A DNA stretch of 64,000 nucleotides from Haemaphysalis longicornis (Eukaryota > Arthropoda > Arachnida > Ixodida > Ixodidae): NCBI GenBank assembly GCA_013339765.2, contig CM023448.1:109691118-109755117 (forward strand). Direction: 5' to 3'. Positions 33,571 to 45,225 of this stretch are shown here, piece by piece; positions within the stretch are counted from its first letter, which is position 1, and every line of letters starts with the position of its first letter. The notes beneath the pieces were generated by a model. The model had not been told where the DNA came from. It ran no database searches and was given only the letters and a program-made list of their open reading frames with translations. Position numbers and translations under genes: made by a program.

Positions 33571-33583
33571 CTGAACATCCTCA
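33571..33583. other. Target-site duplication of the RTE LINE, right copy
   Basis: CTGAACATCCTCA, identical to 30348-30360; host LINE reading resumes here. Confidence 0.9.
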
Positions 33584-35261
33584 ACAGACATCTAATCCGT
33601 ACCATCTCGGGGCTTCCACTCCATACCAAAACAGACGTACTGTCGGAAGCAGTTTCGCTTCCCCCCATCGCTAACCTGGTAGAGGAGACGACGCTCCGCT
33701 TTCAGAAGCACCTTGAACACGTGCCTCAAGGACAATCTATTTTGAAGTGGGACACATTAAACAGTACTTTTAATGCTGACACTTTTCCACCTGCGATTCC
33801 ACCCTGGGAGCGACCCGCCCTGGGCCACCTCAGACGCCGACCCATTTCTCGCCGTAACCACGCCGTACGGGAACAGTATGTCCGCACTCTCGCCAACGAC
33901 AAAGATCCCGATTAAATAGACATTTTTAAGTGCGAATGCACTTCTTAAGCGACCCTGAACCTGCGTCCACCGGCGATGTCCGCGCACGTGGAGATGGGCG
34001 CGCGCAGCCTGGCCGCTGACATGGCACATACCCACGTGGGGGATTGGCCAGGAATCTCCTCGTCTTCCTTGGCAACGGGGGAGATGGGCGCGCGCTGCCT
34101 GGCCGCTGACATGGCACATACACACGTGGGGGATTGGCCAAGAATCGGGCGTGGAGAAGGGCTAATGCACCTGCTTAAAGGAGTACTGACACGAAATTTT
34201 CACAGCTGAGATCCGCTCTAGCAATCAAGTACAACGGCAACACAAATAGGGTGTCTGTGAATAAATGCATCTTTCTTTCTTTGTAGTTGTGTGTGTGTGT
34301 GTGTGATCTCTCTTTCGCGAACATTACCGAACCGCGCAAATTAAACTCGTGCATTCGCACTTTCACATTCTTCCCCTCGGGGAAATGCGGGGAATTTTTT
34401 ACCGACGCATCCATGAACGGAACAACAGCAGCGGTGGCCTGGACCTGCCCTGACATCCCCCAGCCTAGTGGCTCTCTGCAATATAACAAACACATATGGT
34501 CTCACTGATGAAGCCGAACTTTTCGGAATCCTCGGCGCCATTCAGACCATACAAAGTGCGACCTCATTTATCACCACCAACAAGTTCCGTGTCATCACTG
34601 ACTCCCATGTCGCTCTACGGGAACTGAACAGGTCCTTCTCGCCCAATTCTACGGCCACCAACATTCTTTACAAAATTCGCGACCTCACTCACGAAGGGTT
34701 CAAGATACGCCTGGTCGGAATCCTGCTCACACATATGGAGCGTACGGAAACCATTCGGCGCGTAATGCTTCCCGGGAGTGTTTACGCAATCTTCCATGGT
34801 TCCCGCGTCCATCCAAGAAAGACCTGAGCCCCAACAGGCATTGCGAATTGGACTGGCAGCAAAAATACCGTAGAATTAAGAACCTCAGCCGGCAACGGCT
34901 TGCCGACGCCTCACCACCTGGTTTTCTTGCTCCTCTGCAGTCCCTGCCAAGAGCAGGAGAAATTTTCGCTAATAAAGTCTACGCTGACTCGGCCTACACT
35001 CCGGACGTCATCTCCAAATGGACAACGCATAGGCACCTTGCTAGTCCTCGGTGCCCCTGCTGTGGCAGCAACAATACACCGAACCTTTTCCACCTCATCT
35101 GGGCTTGTTCAGCTTACTCGACTGAGCGCGACCAGTTCCTTACAACGCAAGTACGCCCGACGACTTCTGAAGAACACGTCCAACAGGTCAGAAACAACCC
35201 CCAAATTTTGCAGAAAATTACAGAATTCGGTCTCAAAACAGGTCTCTATAAAGTAGTATGA
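33584..35261 (+). pseudogene. I-group LINE ORF2, post-RT, RNase H and C-terminal zinc motif
   Basis: The first part (33584-33915) is the RT thumb/connection (LHTKTDVLSEAVSLPPIANL). After the foreign segment at 33920-34395, RNase H motifs appear: FTDASMNG near 34402, DEAELFGILGAIQ near 34510 and VITDSHVALREL near 34600, giving the three conserved acidic residues; the final His/Asp block is degraded (LTHMERTE). From 34848 the C-terminus ends with a zinc motif CPCCGSNNTPNLFHLIWAC (C-x2-C-x9-H-x4-C) and a stop at 35259-35261. Several frameshifts are present. RNase H would remove LINE RNA from the DNA hybrid. Confidence 0.8.
33920..34395 (+). mobile_element. Foreign repeat in the RNase H region, family 2 ends
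   Basis: Begins TTTTTAAGTGCGAATGCACTT and ends GTGCATTCGCACTTT then a CCCCTCGGGG hairpin and GGGGAATTTTTT. The same end pair occurs at 52142-52775. Inside are two 60-bp direct repeats (33991-34050 and 34081-34140, two mismatches) and a (GT)n at 34287-34305. The T-run on both sides may be the target duplication. Confidence 0.6.
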
Positions 35262-35520
35262 AGGCGGATCGTTCACCCACTCTCTAGATGGCCCCCCAAA
35301 AACACCCTTTGTGGCTCCTTAACGGCTCCAATTGCACGCACCGATCATGGTCGTATTAGAGTGTCCTCGCCACAACTTCAACTGTGCATACCGTGCTAAG
35401 TGAACCCTCACAGTGCATTGAAGACTTTATGTGAACCATCTTCCCCTACCCCTTTTTCCCATGTCCCCCAACAGGGCCTATTGGCCTCCTCCTATAATAA
35501 ACTCATCCATTCCATTCCAT
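35262..35520 (+). other. 3' UTR and TCCAT tail of the I-group LINE
   Basis: Non-coding, with a C-rich stretch, AATAAACTC and a terminal ATCCATTCCATTCCATT at 35504-35520, the expected short tandem tail of an I-group element. Confidence 0.7.
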
Positions 35521-36304
35521 TACTGTGCGTGAGATGAAAACAGGCATTTTAAATCTTGTTCCCAGCCTATACAATAATAGGATGCCGACTTTCCTATTCC
35601 TTTATGGGTTTTTGAATCTCAAATAGGAACTGACGGAGTTGTTTGTATGCGTACAGTAGTCATGTTTCGACACTGCATTGCGCCATCTTTCGGAAAGTTT
35701 AGTACCAAATGAAATTATTTCCGCCAATTTATATAGTATTTGTTGTTGTTACCCGAATATACAAAACCTTGACTTTCATATGAGCTAGAGCACTCCACAA
35801 AAATCGGTTGTCTCTCCCTTACAGTGGGAGGGCTTCCCTCTACCCCGTTCCGGTCTACGTGCGGAAGAATTCCAACTTTTTATTTTTTCTCTTTGTCTGG
35901 GCTGCTTTGAGGTCAAAAAACCTGAATGGAATATTTTTTTCTTTGTCATTTGTAAAAGCGCTGGGTGGGATCGTCCCAAACCTCCGTGCTCAATCTGCTT
36001 GCCAGTATATGCGAAATCAATTGTCGCTCAGAATATACAGTCAACATATACGGTCACAGCTCTAGGGTTCCGGGACAGGCTGGAAGAAGGGATCTCTTCT
36101 CGCCTCGCTAGGGGACCTAACTATCACGGCATGGATAAACATGAATGACGTACTTTGAAGCTGTGTTTATTTATCCCTAGTTTCGCGCACTTTCTTGTAT
36201 AGAATCCCAGGCGTGTGGGAGAGCGTGCACGCATAGTTGAATGTATTGTTTTGGAAGCCGCTGTAAACTTAATATTTGCAATATACGCCATCAAATTCGT
36301 AGTA
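35521..36304. other. No recognised gene
   Basis: Ordinary non-coding sequence; short ORFs only. Confidence 0.5.
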
Positions 36305-36840
36305 ATAAAAAATGAAGGAAGCTCACTAACGCGTAAGACTTGAAGGTAGCGAAGCTGTACGCAACTTTCACGACCATCACGAAGGTTTAAGTCCACGATT
36401 GCAGCCGATTTTCTTCTTCTTTGCTGTCGCAACGACCTTTACTCAATCATTGTTGCTATAAGTGTGAGCTTCATTCATTTAATCATGGGACATCACCTTG
36501 GAGGGGCGTGCGCTATGAAGTGTCCTTTCGATCGGAGCAAGTTTTGCCATGATTACGGCGAACACTGTAGTCTTTCTGGTCCCGAGGAAGTGTTTCCACG
36601 ATTACGGTTAACGCTGGAGTTCGGTATGCTTGGCTTGAAAAACGTGCGCCTGGGACGCTGGGCGGTCGTGGCGAGGCACGCACCCACGAGCGCTAGGCAT
36701 TTTCTTGGTTTTGTTAACTGCCGTGCGGCCGTCGCGTGGCTCCAGCTCACGTGCGCTCGCTCGCAATGTCTTGATATTTTTTAACTGCTGACACGAAAAC
36801 TTACGATCTGCTAAACATCTTCGCTTCCAGAAATAGAGAC
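36305..36840 (+). repeat. Family-3 interspersed repeat, copy B
   Basis: Left end AAGGAAGCTCACTAACGCGT, then AGACTTGAAGGTAGCGAAGC, a TATA-like GCTATAAGTG near 36455, GGACATCACCTTGGAGG, CGGCGAACACTG, GCTAGGCATTTTCTTGG and the end ACACGAAAACTTACGATCTGC. Alignable nearly end to end with copy C at 51768. Confidence 0.65.
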
Positions 36841-37234
36841 AACTAACTGATCAAGTTATCGATGCTATATCAAAAATTGGGGCAGCTTGCACTGGTAGTG
36901 CAAGGTTGTAGAAACGGCAGAGGTTGGGGTCGACCTAGCTTTTCCCCACACTGACAGGGGGTCCCAGGAGAGAGGGAGCGGAAAAAATCGCGCCAATCCA
37001 CCCCGTGAATGTGGTTGGAAAGCAAAGCTGTAAACGGCACCCATAACGATTACCCATGCGACGTCACTTTAATTTACTCACATCGCTCCACAAATAGTAA
37101 AAGCAGAGAGAAAATGCACTTAACCACACCATTTATTACTTCAAAGAGATATTCTTGGTAAGGTGAAATCAATTCACGATGCATGAACGCTGTTTGGTTG
37201 AATTGTATTGGTGTAGCACAAGAGTGGAAACTTT
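36841..37234. other. No recognised feature
   Basis: No ORF or repeat identified. Confidence 0.5.
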
Positions 37235-38935
37235 TTTTATAAAATTAAAGTATGCTCCAACCCGGTGTTAGACGATCTGACTTCACCGTCTCTGCGCCGC
37301 GGAGGGAGGCGACGAGATTTGCGGCACAGAAGGAGGTGGAGGAGGAAGAAATACTTCTGTTCAAATTTCTGAACGGCCCAGAGTGCAGCCCTGGGGAGTG
37401 ATTCGTTCTTCTGTGGGGCCCATATGCACTCCGCGCGGCCTGTGTTATGTCCACCCGCTGAAGCTGGGTAGGTAGAGAGGGGCTGGACAGCAGCATCTCC
37501 CATTGCTCTTGTTGGGTAGTTGACAGAAAGAGAGGAGGGTGCTTAGGGCTAAAGTCGCACACGCCGATTACGGGGCGGAGTGTTCCTACTTCTGAGAAAA
37601 AATTACATTCAGCGTCGTAGCGATTCGGATGCATTAGGTGAAGAGCCGTAGGCTGTGGGAAGGAGCCCCGATTGCATGAGTCGTAGGGTAGTTTGTTGTT
37701 CTTTGGAAAGGTCACGGTAAGGCGAAGGTACGGTCTGCCTCAGAAGGCGATAATGCTGGGTTATCTCCCTGAACGTGACAAGCGGGAGACTGTCCTCGTG
37801 CAGCTCCATAGCACGGGAGGTAAAAGCGCAGGCTTGTTGGGTGGGCGTATTTGTTGCCCTCCATTGAAGCGTGAGGGGGTGTCCAGATGAGCTGAATGTA
37901 ACCATTTGAGGAGGGGTTTTTTAGCACGCGCAGTGCAGGTCAGGACACCCAACCCGACTGGTAATTCCAGTAGGCTTGCTGGAAATCGGTGGCTACCCTC
38001 CGAACCCCTGCTTGAGTGAGAGCTAAAGTGATGGCTGCCTCTTCTGCTGCCGTCATATCTTGGGTCCTTAGCGAGGAACACGCAAGGAGGTTGGTTCTGG
38101 AGGTAGCCACGATGATGGCGTATTGCTACCCCAGATATTTGCAGGCGTCTGTGTAAACAACTGCGTGATCCCCACCGAGGGCGGTGTTTAGCACTTGAGC
38201 CCGTGCTTTTCGGTGACCCTCGTCATGTGAGGGGTTCATATTCCTAAGCAAAGGGAGCATTTTTAATTTTAGTCGCCAAGAGTCTGGGAGTACGTCAAGC
38301 GGAGTGACATCCTGGGCTGCCCAGCCAATCTGGTGAAGCATGCGGTTACCCACCGCAGTTCTTAGTCGGACCTTCTGGTTTGAAAGATGGCCTTCTATCA
38401 GCTCTTCCACCGTGTTGTGGAGTCCCGTGCTAAAGCAGCCTCTGTGTGGACGCACTCATGAGAAGACCAATGGCCTGCTCGACCGCCTTTCTAATCATTA
38501 TATAAGGCATCTCTATGTCTTCCTTGTCGAGAAGAAGACATGGGGTTGACGTAAGTGACTCTCGAGAGGACAAAATTTTCAATTAATCGAAAGGTACCGG
38601 ATTCCTTTAGGCCTCGCTTCTTGGTGGCAAGTCGCCTGATCATGTGTATGATTTGATTAATGCTGTTTTTGAGGCGATGCAAGGAGACGTCCCTCTTGGT
38701 GTCAGCCTCGAGATGTAGTCCCAGGATCTTGATGCTGGGGCTTGGAGTGATGGTCTGGCCATCAAGGAGTATTTGAATGTATTCCTTGATTTGGCGTGAG
38801 GGTGGACGACAAGGAGCTGTGATTTTTTACGTAAACACTGGAGGCCACAGGCTTTAACACATTGGCGTACTAGAAATGAGATGCCATGCATTGGTGTGAG
38901 CTTCCTTTAATTTTTGTAACTCTTAGCACATGAGC
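37235..38935 (-). pseudogene. RNase H-bearing LINE 3' part, minus strand
   Basis: Minus-strand pieces of ORF2 of an I-group-like LINE. From 38890: end of RT (LLVVHPHAKSRN; then LHRLKNSINQIIHMIRRLAT in the 38682-38491 frame). 38455-38126: connection domain and the start of RNase H (DHAVVYTDACKYLG, with catalytic Asp). 37927-37712: LIWTPPHASMEGN, the RNase H end. 37715 onwards: C-terminal LHLMHPNRYDAECNF. It finishes in an A/T-rich tail near 37235. Frameshifts separate every block, so it is a relic. It differs in sequence from the I-group LINE at 26-35 kb. Confidence 0.75.
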
Positions 38936-39068
38936 AAGGTGCGCACAGGGCCGCTAGACGGGCATGAGTGGTCGCGTGACGCTTTCACGTGGCATTCAGC
39001 GAGAACGAAGGGGGTAAACCCGTAGATGTACTTAGTGAGTACACCACCTGTCTTCCCTCAATTCGTGT

Positions 39069-39150
39069 GGGCTCGTAGCTAAATCGGTAAGACGACGGGC
39101 TGTCGCTTTGTTAGTCTGTTAGTTCCAGGTTCGATTCCCGGCGGTGCCAG
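39069..39150 (+). tRNA. tRNA-like segment (pseudo-tRNA or SINE head)
   Basis: A-box-like TCGTAGCTAAATCGGTAAGA and a B box GGTTCGATTCC, spaced as in a tRNA of about 82 nt. Acceptor pairing is poor (several mismatches), so I consider it a tRNA-derived fragment rather than a working gene. Confidence 0.4.
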
Positions 39151-39245
39151 TAAATGGTTTTATTTGTTCGCTGGAGTTTTCTGGTGACACCAACGGTCGC
39201 GAAAGAACCCTTGGGGGGTAGAGGTAAAAAGCTTTGCTTTAAAAG

Positions 39246-39302
39246 CAAGTATATGCATGCACATGCAAGTATATGCATGCAAGTATATGCATAAGCAAGT
39301 AT
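39246..39302. repeat. Minisatellite, GCAAGTATATGCAT units
   Basis: About four imperfect copies of a 14-16 bp unit. Confidence 0.7.
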
Positions 39303-40394
39303 ACGGCGAGCGGCAACCCAAGACTGTCACCCTGTCTTGGCGGCCCCATTAACGGCCGCCAAGATGTCGTCGCCGACAGCCGAGTCAAGCCCGCTAAAGT
39401 CGCCTCCCTCCGAGCCTCCCCTGGCTTTCCTGTCTCAACGACCCCGCCCCGGAATTCCCAAGCTCAACTGACCGAAAACGTCACGTGGGCAACACAACGG
39501 CCACCGGCTCTACGGGGTGCTGCAGCGACTGGTGTGCCACGGGACCCCTCGCCGAAGACGATGACGACGAAGGCGGGAGTCCCTTATGTGGCGCAAGCCC
39601 ACGCGCAAGCCTGGACGACGCCGGGTGATCCTCACGAGGCGCATGCTCACTTGCGCTGGGTATTTTTTTGCAAAAGCCACTGCGCGATGGTCGTAACGGG
39701 CGCCTCGCGCCGGGGAAGTTTTTTTCCTTGGTATTTTGTTTGCTCACGCCAACGGACCAAGATCAAGTTTAAACAGCTCTGCTGTTAAAATTATTGCGGT
39801 GCTTCACATCGTGAATGCTGGTTACGCAAGCCTTTTGGACAAGCCTAGCCCGGCCGGTGTTGTTCAGGTCATACCCGGCGCTTGCTGCGCTGTGCCCTCA
39901 TCCGGCGTTGTTCACGAGGTCGGTAGTTGGCTGCCCACGTGCCTACGATTCGACGTCGACGCTTTCGTCTTCAGATTTTCCCGTGGGCTTCTCGTGGGAG
40001 GGCGTGTAGCTGCGCTTTGTTTATTGTTTTCTTCTGAACTGCCGGTGTGCCCGCGATCGAAAGCTGTCTGCTCCCGGGTCCACGTAGTGTGGCCGTGAAG
40101 CTTTCGTTTCGAGATGTTCACGTGAGCTTCTCCTGGGTGGGAAGCCATGAGGTGCGTTGCTCGGCGTTTCTTTCTGTTGTAGTTCTGAGTCCCGTACGTA
40201 TCGACACTCAGCCGCACGTGTACCTCTTCCACGCTCCGACGCACGTACCCCCTTCCTCTATAGCTCGAGGCACGCTTCCCTTCTGACCCTCGCTTCCTTA
40301 TCGCAGCTTGGCGGCTTTATAAAGTACCACCGATTTCCCAGGCGGGGCGGGGCGCTTACGCTTGCGCATAAAAATAATGTTGCGCCCGCAACGT

Positions 40395-41318
40395 TGCTTC
40401 TAAGCAAGTATACTTTTGAATTCAATGCTCCTTCGGCACGACGCAAAGCAAGAGCCCGGTCTCTCGCCAGGCAGCTCAGAAATATTTCGGAAGTAGTATA
40501 CTCTGGCGCAGCGGAGTACAGGCATCACGGGGCATACGCTATAGCGATCACCGGTCAAAAAAGCACTGCTCCACTCAACGCCCTCACAGCCATAACCACC
40601 TCCCCTACTGTGGCGGAAGAGGCGGCAGTTGCCTTAGCCCTCACACATAGGCCACATCCGGTAATTATAATCACAGATTCGAAAATGGCCGTTCAAAATT
40701 TTGCTCGGGGACATATCTCTCCCACGGCGCTCAAAATTCTCAAGCAAAATCCACCAGAGGACTCAGTGGAGCTCATATGGACCCCAGCCCACACTGGCAT
40801 GGAGGGGAATGAAACTGCACACGCTATGGCTCGCGAACTCACACACCGAGCCGTCGTGAGTATCGTTCCTCACCACGGGGCGGGCTCCGCCAGAGACCGA
40901 CTGATCACATTTAATGACATAACAGAGCACTACCGCCTCTCGCGTCGACAATTTTCCCCGCCTCATCCATCCCTTACGATAAGCCAGGCGCGTATTGGAC
41001 GGCTCTTGCAAACGGACACCTTCCCTAGCAGAGCTCGCTTCCACCACATCCATCCGACAGAATTCCCTTCGTCAGCATGCCCCCTGTGTGGAGAGCACGC
41101 CTCACTAAGTCATTCCATATGGCAGTGCCCCCAAGACCCCTTCCCTCTAATCACCAGCAGCGAGGAGTGGAGGGAGGCGTTGGGTAGCTCCGACCGGGCT
41201 ACACAAGAAGTCCTGCTCAAAAGAGCCACCGAAGTCGCTACCAGCCTTAGGCCGGTGGCCACCGCGCTTCTCTGACCACTTGCTGGAATAAAGTTTTCTT
41301 CTCCTCCTCCTCCTAGCT
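40395..41318 (+). pseudogene. RNase H-bearing LINE 3' end, ORF intact to its stop
   Basis: A 5'-truncated I-group-like LINE; the last ~290 codons of ORF2 are open to TGA at 41273-41275. RNase H: the first motif reads VYSGAAEYRHHG, where Gly replaces the catalytic Asp expected in YTDAAEY; VAEEAAVALAL keeps Glu; VIIITDSKMAV keeps Asp; WTPAHTGMEGNETAHAMAR keeps the His. The C-terminal zinc motif CPLCGEHASLSHSIWQC is C-x2-C-x7-H-x4-C. The 3' UTR is very short (AATAAAG) and is followed by TTCTTCTCCTCCTCCTCC. Open but catalytically damaged and truncated. Confidence 0.8.
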
Positions 41319-42866
41319 GAAACTATGAGCAGGTGTTTGCAATAAGTTTGCCTTCATCCCGCAAAACAGCTCCGGCGCACACTGTTCGAAAGGTGAATTC
41401 ATGCATCTTCTCTGCAGAATTCAACCCCGCTCTTGGATTTGGGGTCGAAAATTGTGCGACTGGGCTTTGGAAGTCGATCACAAATGAGAAGGAAGATTTT
41501 TTATAATGGGCTAGAAATTGGGTTTCAAAATGTTTAAACATTCCGGCAGGAGGTATACTCGGTTACAACTCGGCACCACCTCATGTAGTGTATCACTCCG
41601 CCAAAGCGCCGGACCCGTGACGTCAGTGCGCGCGCGTTTTGAAAGGGGTTTGCTATGAATGCGTGATATCGTCTGCCTTGTCTCACGCAGTTTGTTTGTC
41701 GTCACTGGAGTCGTTTATAAGCATATTAAGTCCCAAAAATCACGGGAACGGCTCACGCCATGTTCAAAATATTCCCAGTAACGCCCTACTTGCGCCGCGC
41801 GGAGAAACATCCGGCTACGGTGATAAGGCACAGCGGCCACTTCCGGTGCCGTTCTTAAGTTGTCACCGAGTATAGGGCCACTGTGAGTGAGGGGTATCAG
41901 GGCTGTATTGCTTTGCTTGAGGCACCTCTTTTTCTCTACTAGCCAACCCCGACACGTCACCATGAAAGCAAGGCAAAATTTGCGGAACGCCCTTGTCTTT
42001 TTGGACACTTGCCTAAATAGCCTATTTCACAATAGGGTGCATTACACTCCAAAAAAAAAAAAAAAACAAGATGGGGAGCAAAAGAAAAGGGATTACAAAC
42101 GCTTTCACGACGAAACAGCAGCTCCTTTTAACGAGCAGTTGGGCCATCGTCTGTAACTGGCGAGGTGACAGCACAAAAAATGTTACTGAAAGATGAATAG
42201 CAGCTATGCGTTGTCTTATCTGACCTGTTATTGCATGCAACAAGACCGCTGCTGCCCCGCAAACTTCAATTCTCCCGCATCTAGCTTCCACGCGGTCCAC
42301 ACAGAAGGTCAGGGGTTTACTTGATTCGCGTATACGGTCCAGTCTAGACAGGGAGCATTCGCAAACTCATTTGTCCGCTTACGCCGTATAAGCTGCACAA
42401 CAATTGCCATCCGCCTGGTTAGATTAAAGGTGTCAAGTGACTTTAGAGACGTAATTCTTGAATGAGCGCCTGAGTTATGGGTCTTCCAGAAGAGTATCGA
42501 TGACTCGACGAGGGGACGAGGCATAAAGATCTCTATGGAAAAGCAGCCCAGCCTTTTCTCTTTCGGTAACTACGTATTTGGTCAACTATGAGCCCCTTCT
42601 CCGAATTCTTCGGAAAGAAAGCTTAAAAGAGTTGACATTTTATCCCTAAAACCTTTTAATCTAAGTCATTTTTCCTGGTTCCCCTCCCATGGGTTCAAAA
42701 AATGGGGATGCTTAGACTACAGAAAACGTAGTATTTTTGTTCCGGCCTCGCTAATAGTCCGGAAGACATCGCGACCTAACACTTTCTTCGATTGTATTAA
42801 AGGAGCCATGAAGAGAAAACACAAGTTTGGTTCATTCGAAAGATTGCCTCGTTAGAACCATAACGA
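41319..42866. other. No recognised gene
   Basis: A16 run at 42051-42066, which on the + strand could be a retroposon tail but has no matching duplication I could find. Short ORFs only. Confidence 0.45.
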
Positions 42867-42922
42867 CACCACTTATAACGCAAACTTCGCTCAAATAAGC
42901 TACATAATTAGGAAAAAAGGAA
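42867..42922 (+). repeat. Dispersed repeat, second copy
   Basis: Matches 6345-6395 (CTCAAATAAGCTACATAATT and flanks). Confidence 0.55.
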
Positions 42923-43475
42923 ATGACCATGCGACCCACCAGCTCATTTTCCGCAACAGAACCTGTGATGTCACTTGGAATGCTCTGCGATTGGCGGAGG
43001 CCGGCAAAAGCAAACGCATGTTAGGCAGGGCTTACAGTTTGCATAGCGAGCTAAATGCCCGTGAAACATACTGCACATTCTTTTTATGACAAAGAACGGT
43101 GGAGTAAACGGTTGATGGTCCGAACGAACTCGCAAGCGTGTGCGCCAATGCTTACGAAACTAGCGCCGGCCGAGCTCGACATCTCGCCGTCGCGCAGACG
43201 AATTTTCGGGTTCGAGGCTCTTCGGGGCCAACGAACCGTTCAAGCACGCACAGCCGCGACCTGCTTGTATCGTAATCCCTTCAAGGAGTTTGGGCCGTCA
43301 TATCGCCAACCAGCAAAGGTAAAAATAGAAACGAGGGGAGTAAGGAACAGCAAGAAGCGACGAGATAGTGCCAGTCGTCGCGTAAGTTTCGAATGGTGTT
43401 GGCTTGCTGCTGTCGTTACGAGCTCGTTTCCAGTTTACAACCACTGAAAACTTCAGTTTGTTCGAGTACTTTACA

Positions 43476-43769
43476 ATGAAATTTCGTTGCTGCGTTTTGA
43501 AATGCCCATGTAGTACGGGCAAATCGTCGAGGGAGTGCGACATCCCCGCCGGTGAGGAGATATCCTTTCATGTGCTGCCCAACGACAAACCTAGGCGAAG
43601 CAAGTGGCTACGTACGTTTTGTGAACTTTGCAAACGGAGGAGAAAGAGAGTAAAGGAAGTACGAGTGTGCTCGCTTCATTTCCGAGGAAGTGATTACGGC
43701 AGGGACCCTTACGTTAGCTCACTCCTGGGACATGCTGGCGCTCGTCCCGACTTCGTCAAATCGCTCTGA
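43476..43769 (+). CDS. THAP-domain zinc-finger protein, short ORF
   Basis: 97 codons from ATG 43476 (context TTTACAATGA). The frame is open further upstream, but the family usually begins a few residues before the first Cys, as here (MKFRCCVLKC). THAP C2CH ligands: C5, C10, C65 and H68 (CSLHF). Other THAP landmarks are FHVLP (31-35), W44 and P91 near the end, the position of the AVPTIF box. The domain is complete and the ORF stops right after it. THAP domains bind DNA and occur in host regulators and in P-element transposases. A stop this close to the domain suggests either a first exon read through a missed donor, a transposase remnant, or a genuinely tiny protein. The spacing between the Cys pairs (54 residues) is slightly long. 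Confidence 0.65.
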   Translation: MKFRCCVLKCPCSTGKSSRECDIPAGEEISFHVLPNDKPRRSKWLRTFCELCKRRRKRVKEVRVCSLHFRGSDYGRDPYVSSLLGHAGARPDFVKSL

Positions 43770-45225
43770 CCTTGGGGAAAAAAATGCCGTAAACACCGCG
43801 CATTGACGCTCGTATCTTTCTGGTCGAAGCAGAGAGCTCGCGCGAACGGCTTTCCATACACGACACCGGCCAACTGGCATAAGTGATACTGCTACTGAAA
43901 TTGAACTATTATTAACCGTAATCAAAATACGGCACATACGTACCAGTCTATATTCGTCCGTCGCGACGGGGCTGACGAGGCAGCGGTGCCGACGGCTGGG
44001 CGTTCGTCTGTTGTGGCTATCGCGGAATGGTCGCTTTCCCGTCCACCGCGTATCCCACAACTCTTGCCGCTCGTGCACTTAGAAGCATTGAGCGTTCAAG
44101 TGGTGTGAGGTTGTTAAATGCAAGCCCGAGCTCCTCGGCGAGAGTTTTGTTCTCCGGATCAGGCGATTCCATGACTAGGGCTGCGGGTGCACTGGTTTTA
44201 CTAGTATTTTTAAAATGGCCGCCGTCTCGGTCGACTCCCGCGTGTGGGTGCTATATGGAGTCGACATACTAAGTGTCTGTTTCATGGACCGGCTCTATGA
44301 CGCCATTGTACACGTCACGGAATGTTCAATTTTAGCGGGAGATTTAAAATTTTGGCTTAAATTGCCTTCTTTCTCAGTGAATAAAGCATCATTTGCTTCC
44401 GGGAAAGCGCTTGGGGTTACTATGAAACACCTAATCTTTCGAATAAAAACAAACTTTTTTTCTCTTCATGCTCTTAAGAAAAGGCACATACAATTTTTTT
44501 TTTCAACCATTGCTGATCTTCTAACTGCGAATCCGTTCTTGGTCGAGGCTTTCATGGGACGAACTGTGGTCATGTGGTCGCAGCGACGTGGAGAGGGCAT
44601 AGCCTAGCGAGGAGGAGAGCAAGCGCGAAGCACGTATGAAGCAAGTTAAAACAATGCTTGAACGAGACGTTTATATAGGCAAAGCTTTTCTAAACTACTG
44701 AATCTGCTGGCGAAGTTTATAATTGTCAATATTGTTGAGCAAAGAGAAAATATGGAGCATACGTGAGGCATGTCATCAATACAGAAGGGATATTTGCATT
44801 GTTCTTGGCTGCATGGCTGCTTGAAAATGCATGGCTGCTTGATTTTTGTGATAGCAAATAAAAAATTACGTCCTGAAAAAACGCAAGGAGCTCTCGGCGA
44901 CTCCTCCTAACCGTGTACACAGTTCGAAAGTAACAGAAGGTTCCGGTAGATGGTACGAGCAGTCGAAGGCGGCAAAAATGAATTGGCCCGAATGGGCTGA
45001 ATTCTGTCCAGCTTAGCCTTGCAAATAGGGAACGTCGGTCAGCTTCGCAGTTAACTTCTCCGCGACGTTAAGTCAGTGGAGCTGGGCTAATTTTTATTTC
45101 GAAGGCAGAACAACAAGGTTACAAACAGACGGTTTCGGCAAGGTGATAATGACAATGCTCCAGTTCCCGACGCAGGCCGCAGTGTTTCGAGTGCGACCGA
45201 ACAATATAAATAATGGGTCGGCCAC
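43770..45225. other. No recognised gene
   Basis: Frames at 43719-44078 (minus) and 44215-44607 (plus) have no recognisable domain. No transposase catalytic region was found downstream of the THAP ORF. Confidence 0.45.

Larger units (their letters stand above)
26052..35520 (+). mobile_element. I-group LINE with RNase H, interrupted by an RTE LINE
   Basis: A near-complete non-LTR retrotransposon, about 6.2 kb after subtracting the RTE insertion (30361-33570). It has ORF1 with three zinc knuckles, ORF2 with APE endonuclease, RT, RNase H and a C-terminal CCHC motif, and a 3' UTR ending in a TCCAT repeat. RNase H places it in the I group (I/LOA/related) rather than CR1, RTE or L1. A second foreign segment (33920-34395) lies inside the RNase H region. 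The 5' limit is approximate. Confidence 0.8.
38936..40394. other. Mostly unassigned; tRNA-like segment and minisatellite inside
   Basis: Contains the tRNA-like segment at 39069-39150 and the minisatellite at 39246-39302. An ATG at 39364 opens a short frame (MSSPTAESSPLKSPPSEPP) resembling a LINE ORF1 start, but it stops after 35 codons. A tail hairpin AACAGCTCTGCTGTTAAA lies at 39773-39790. Confidence 0.4.
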
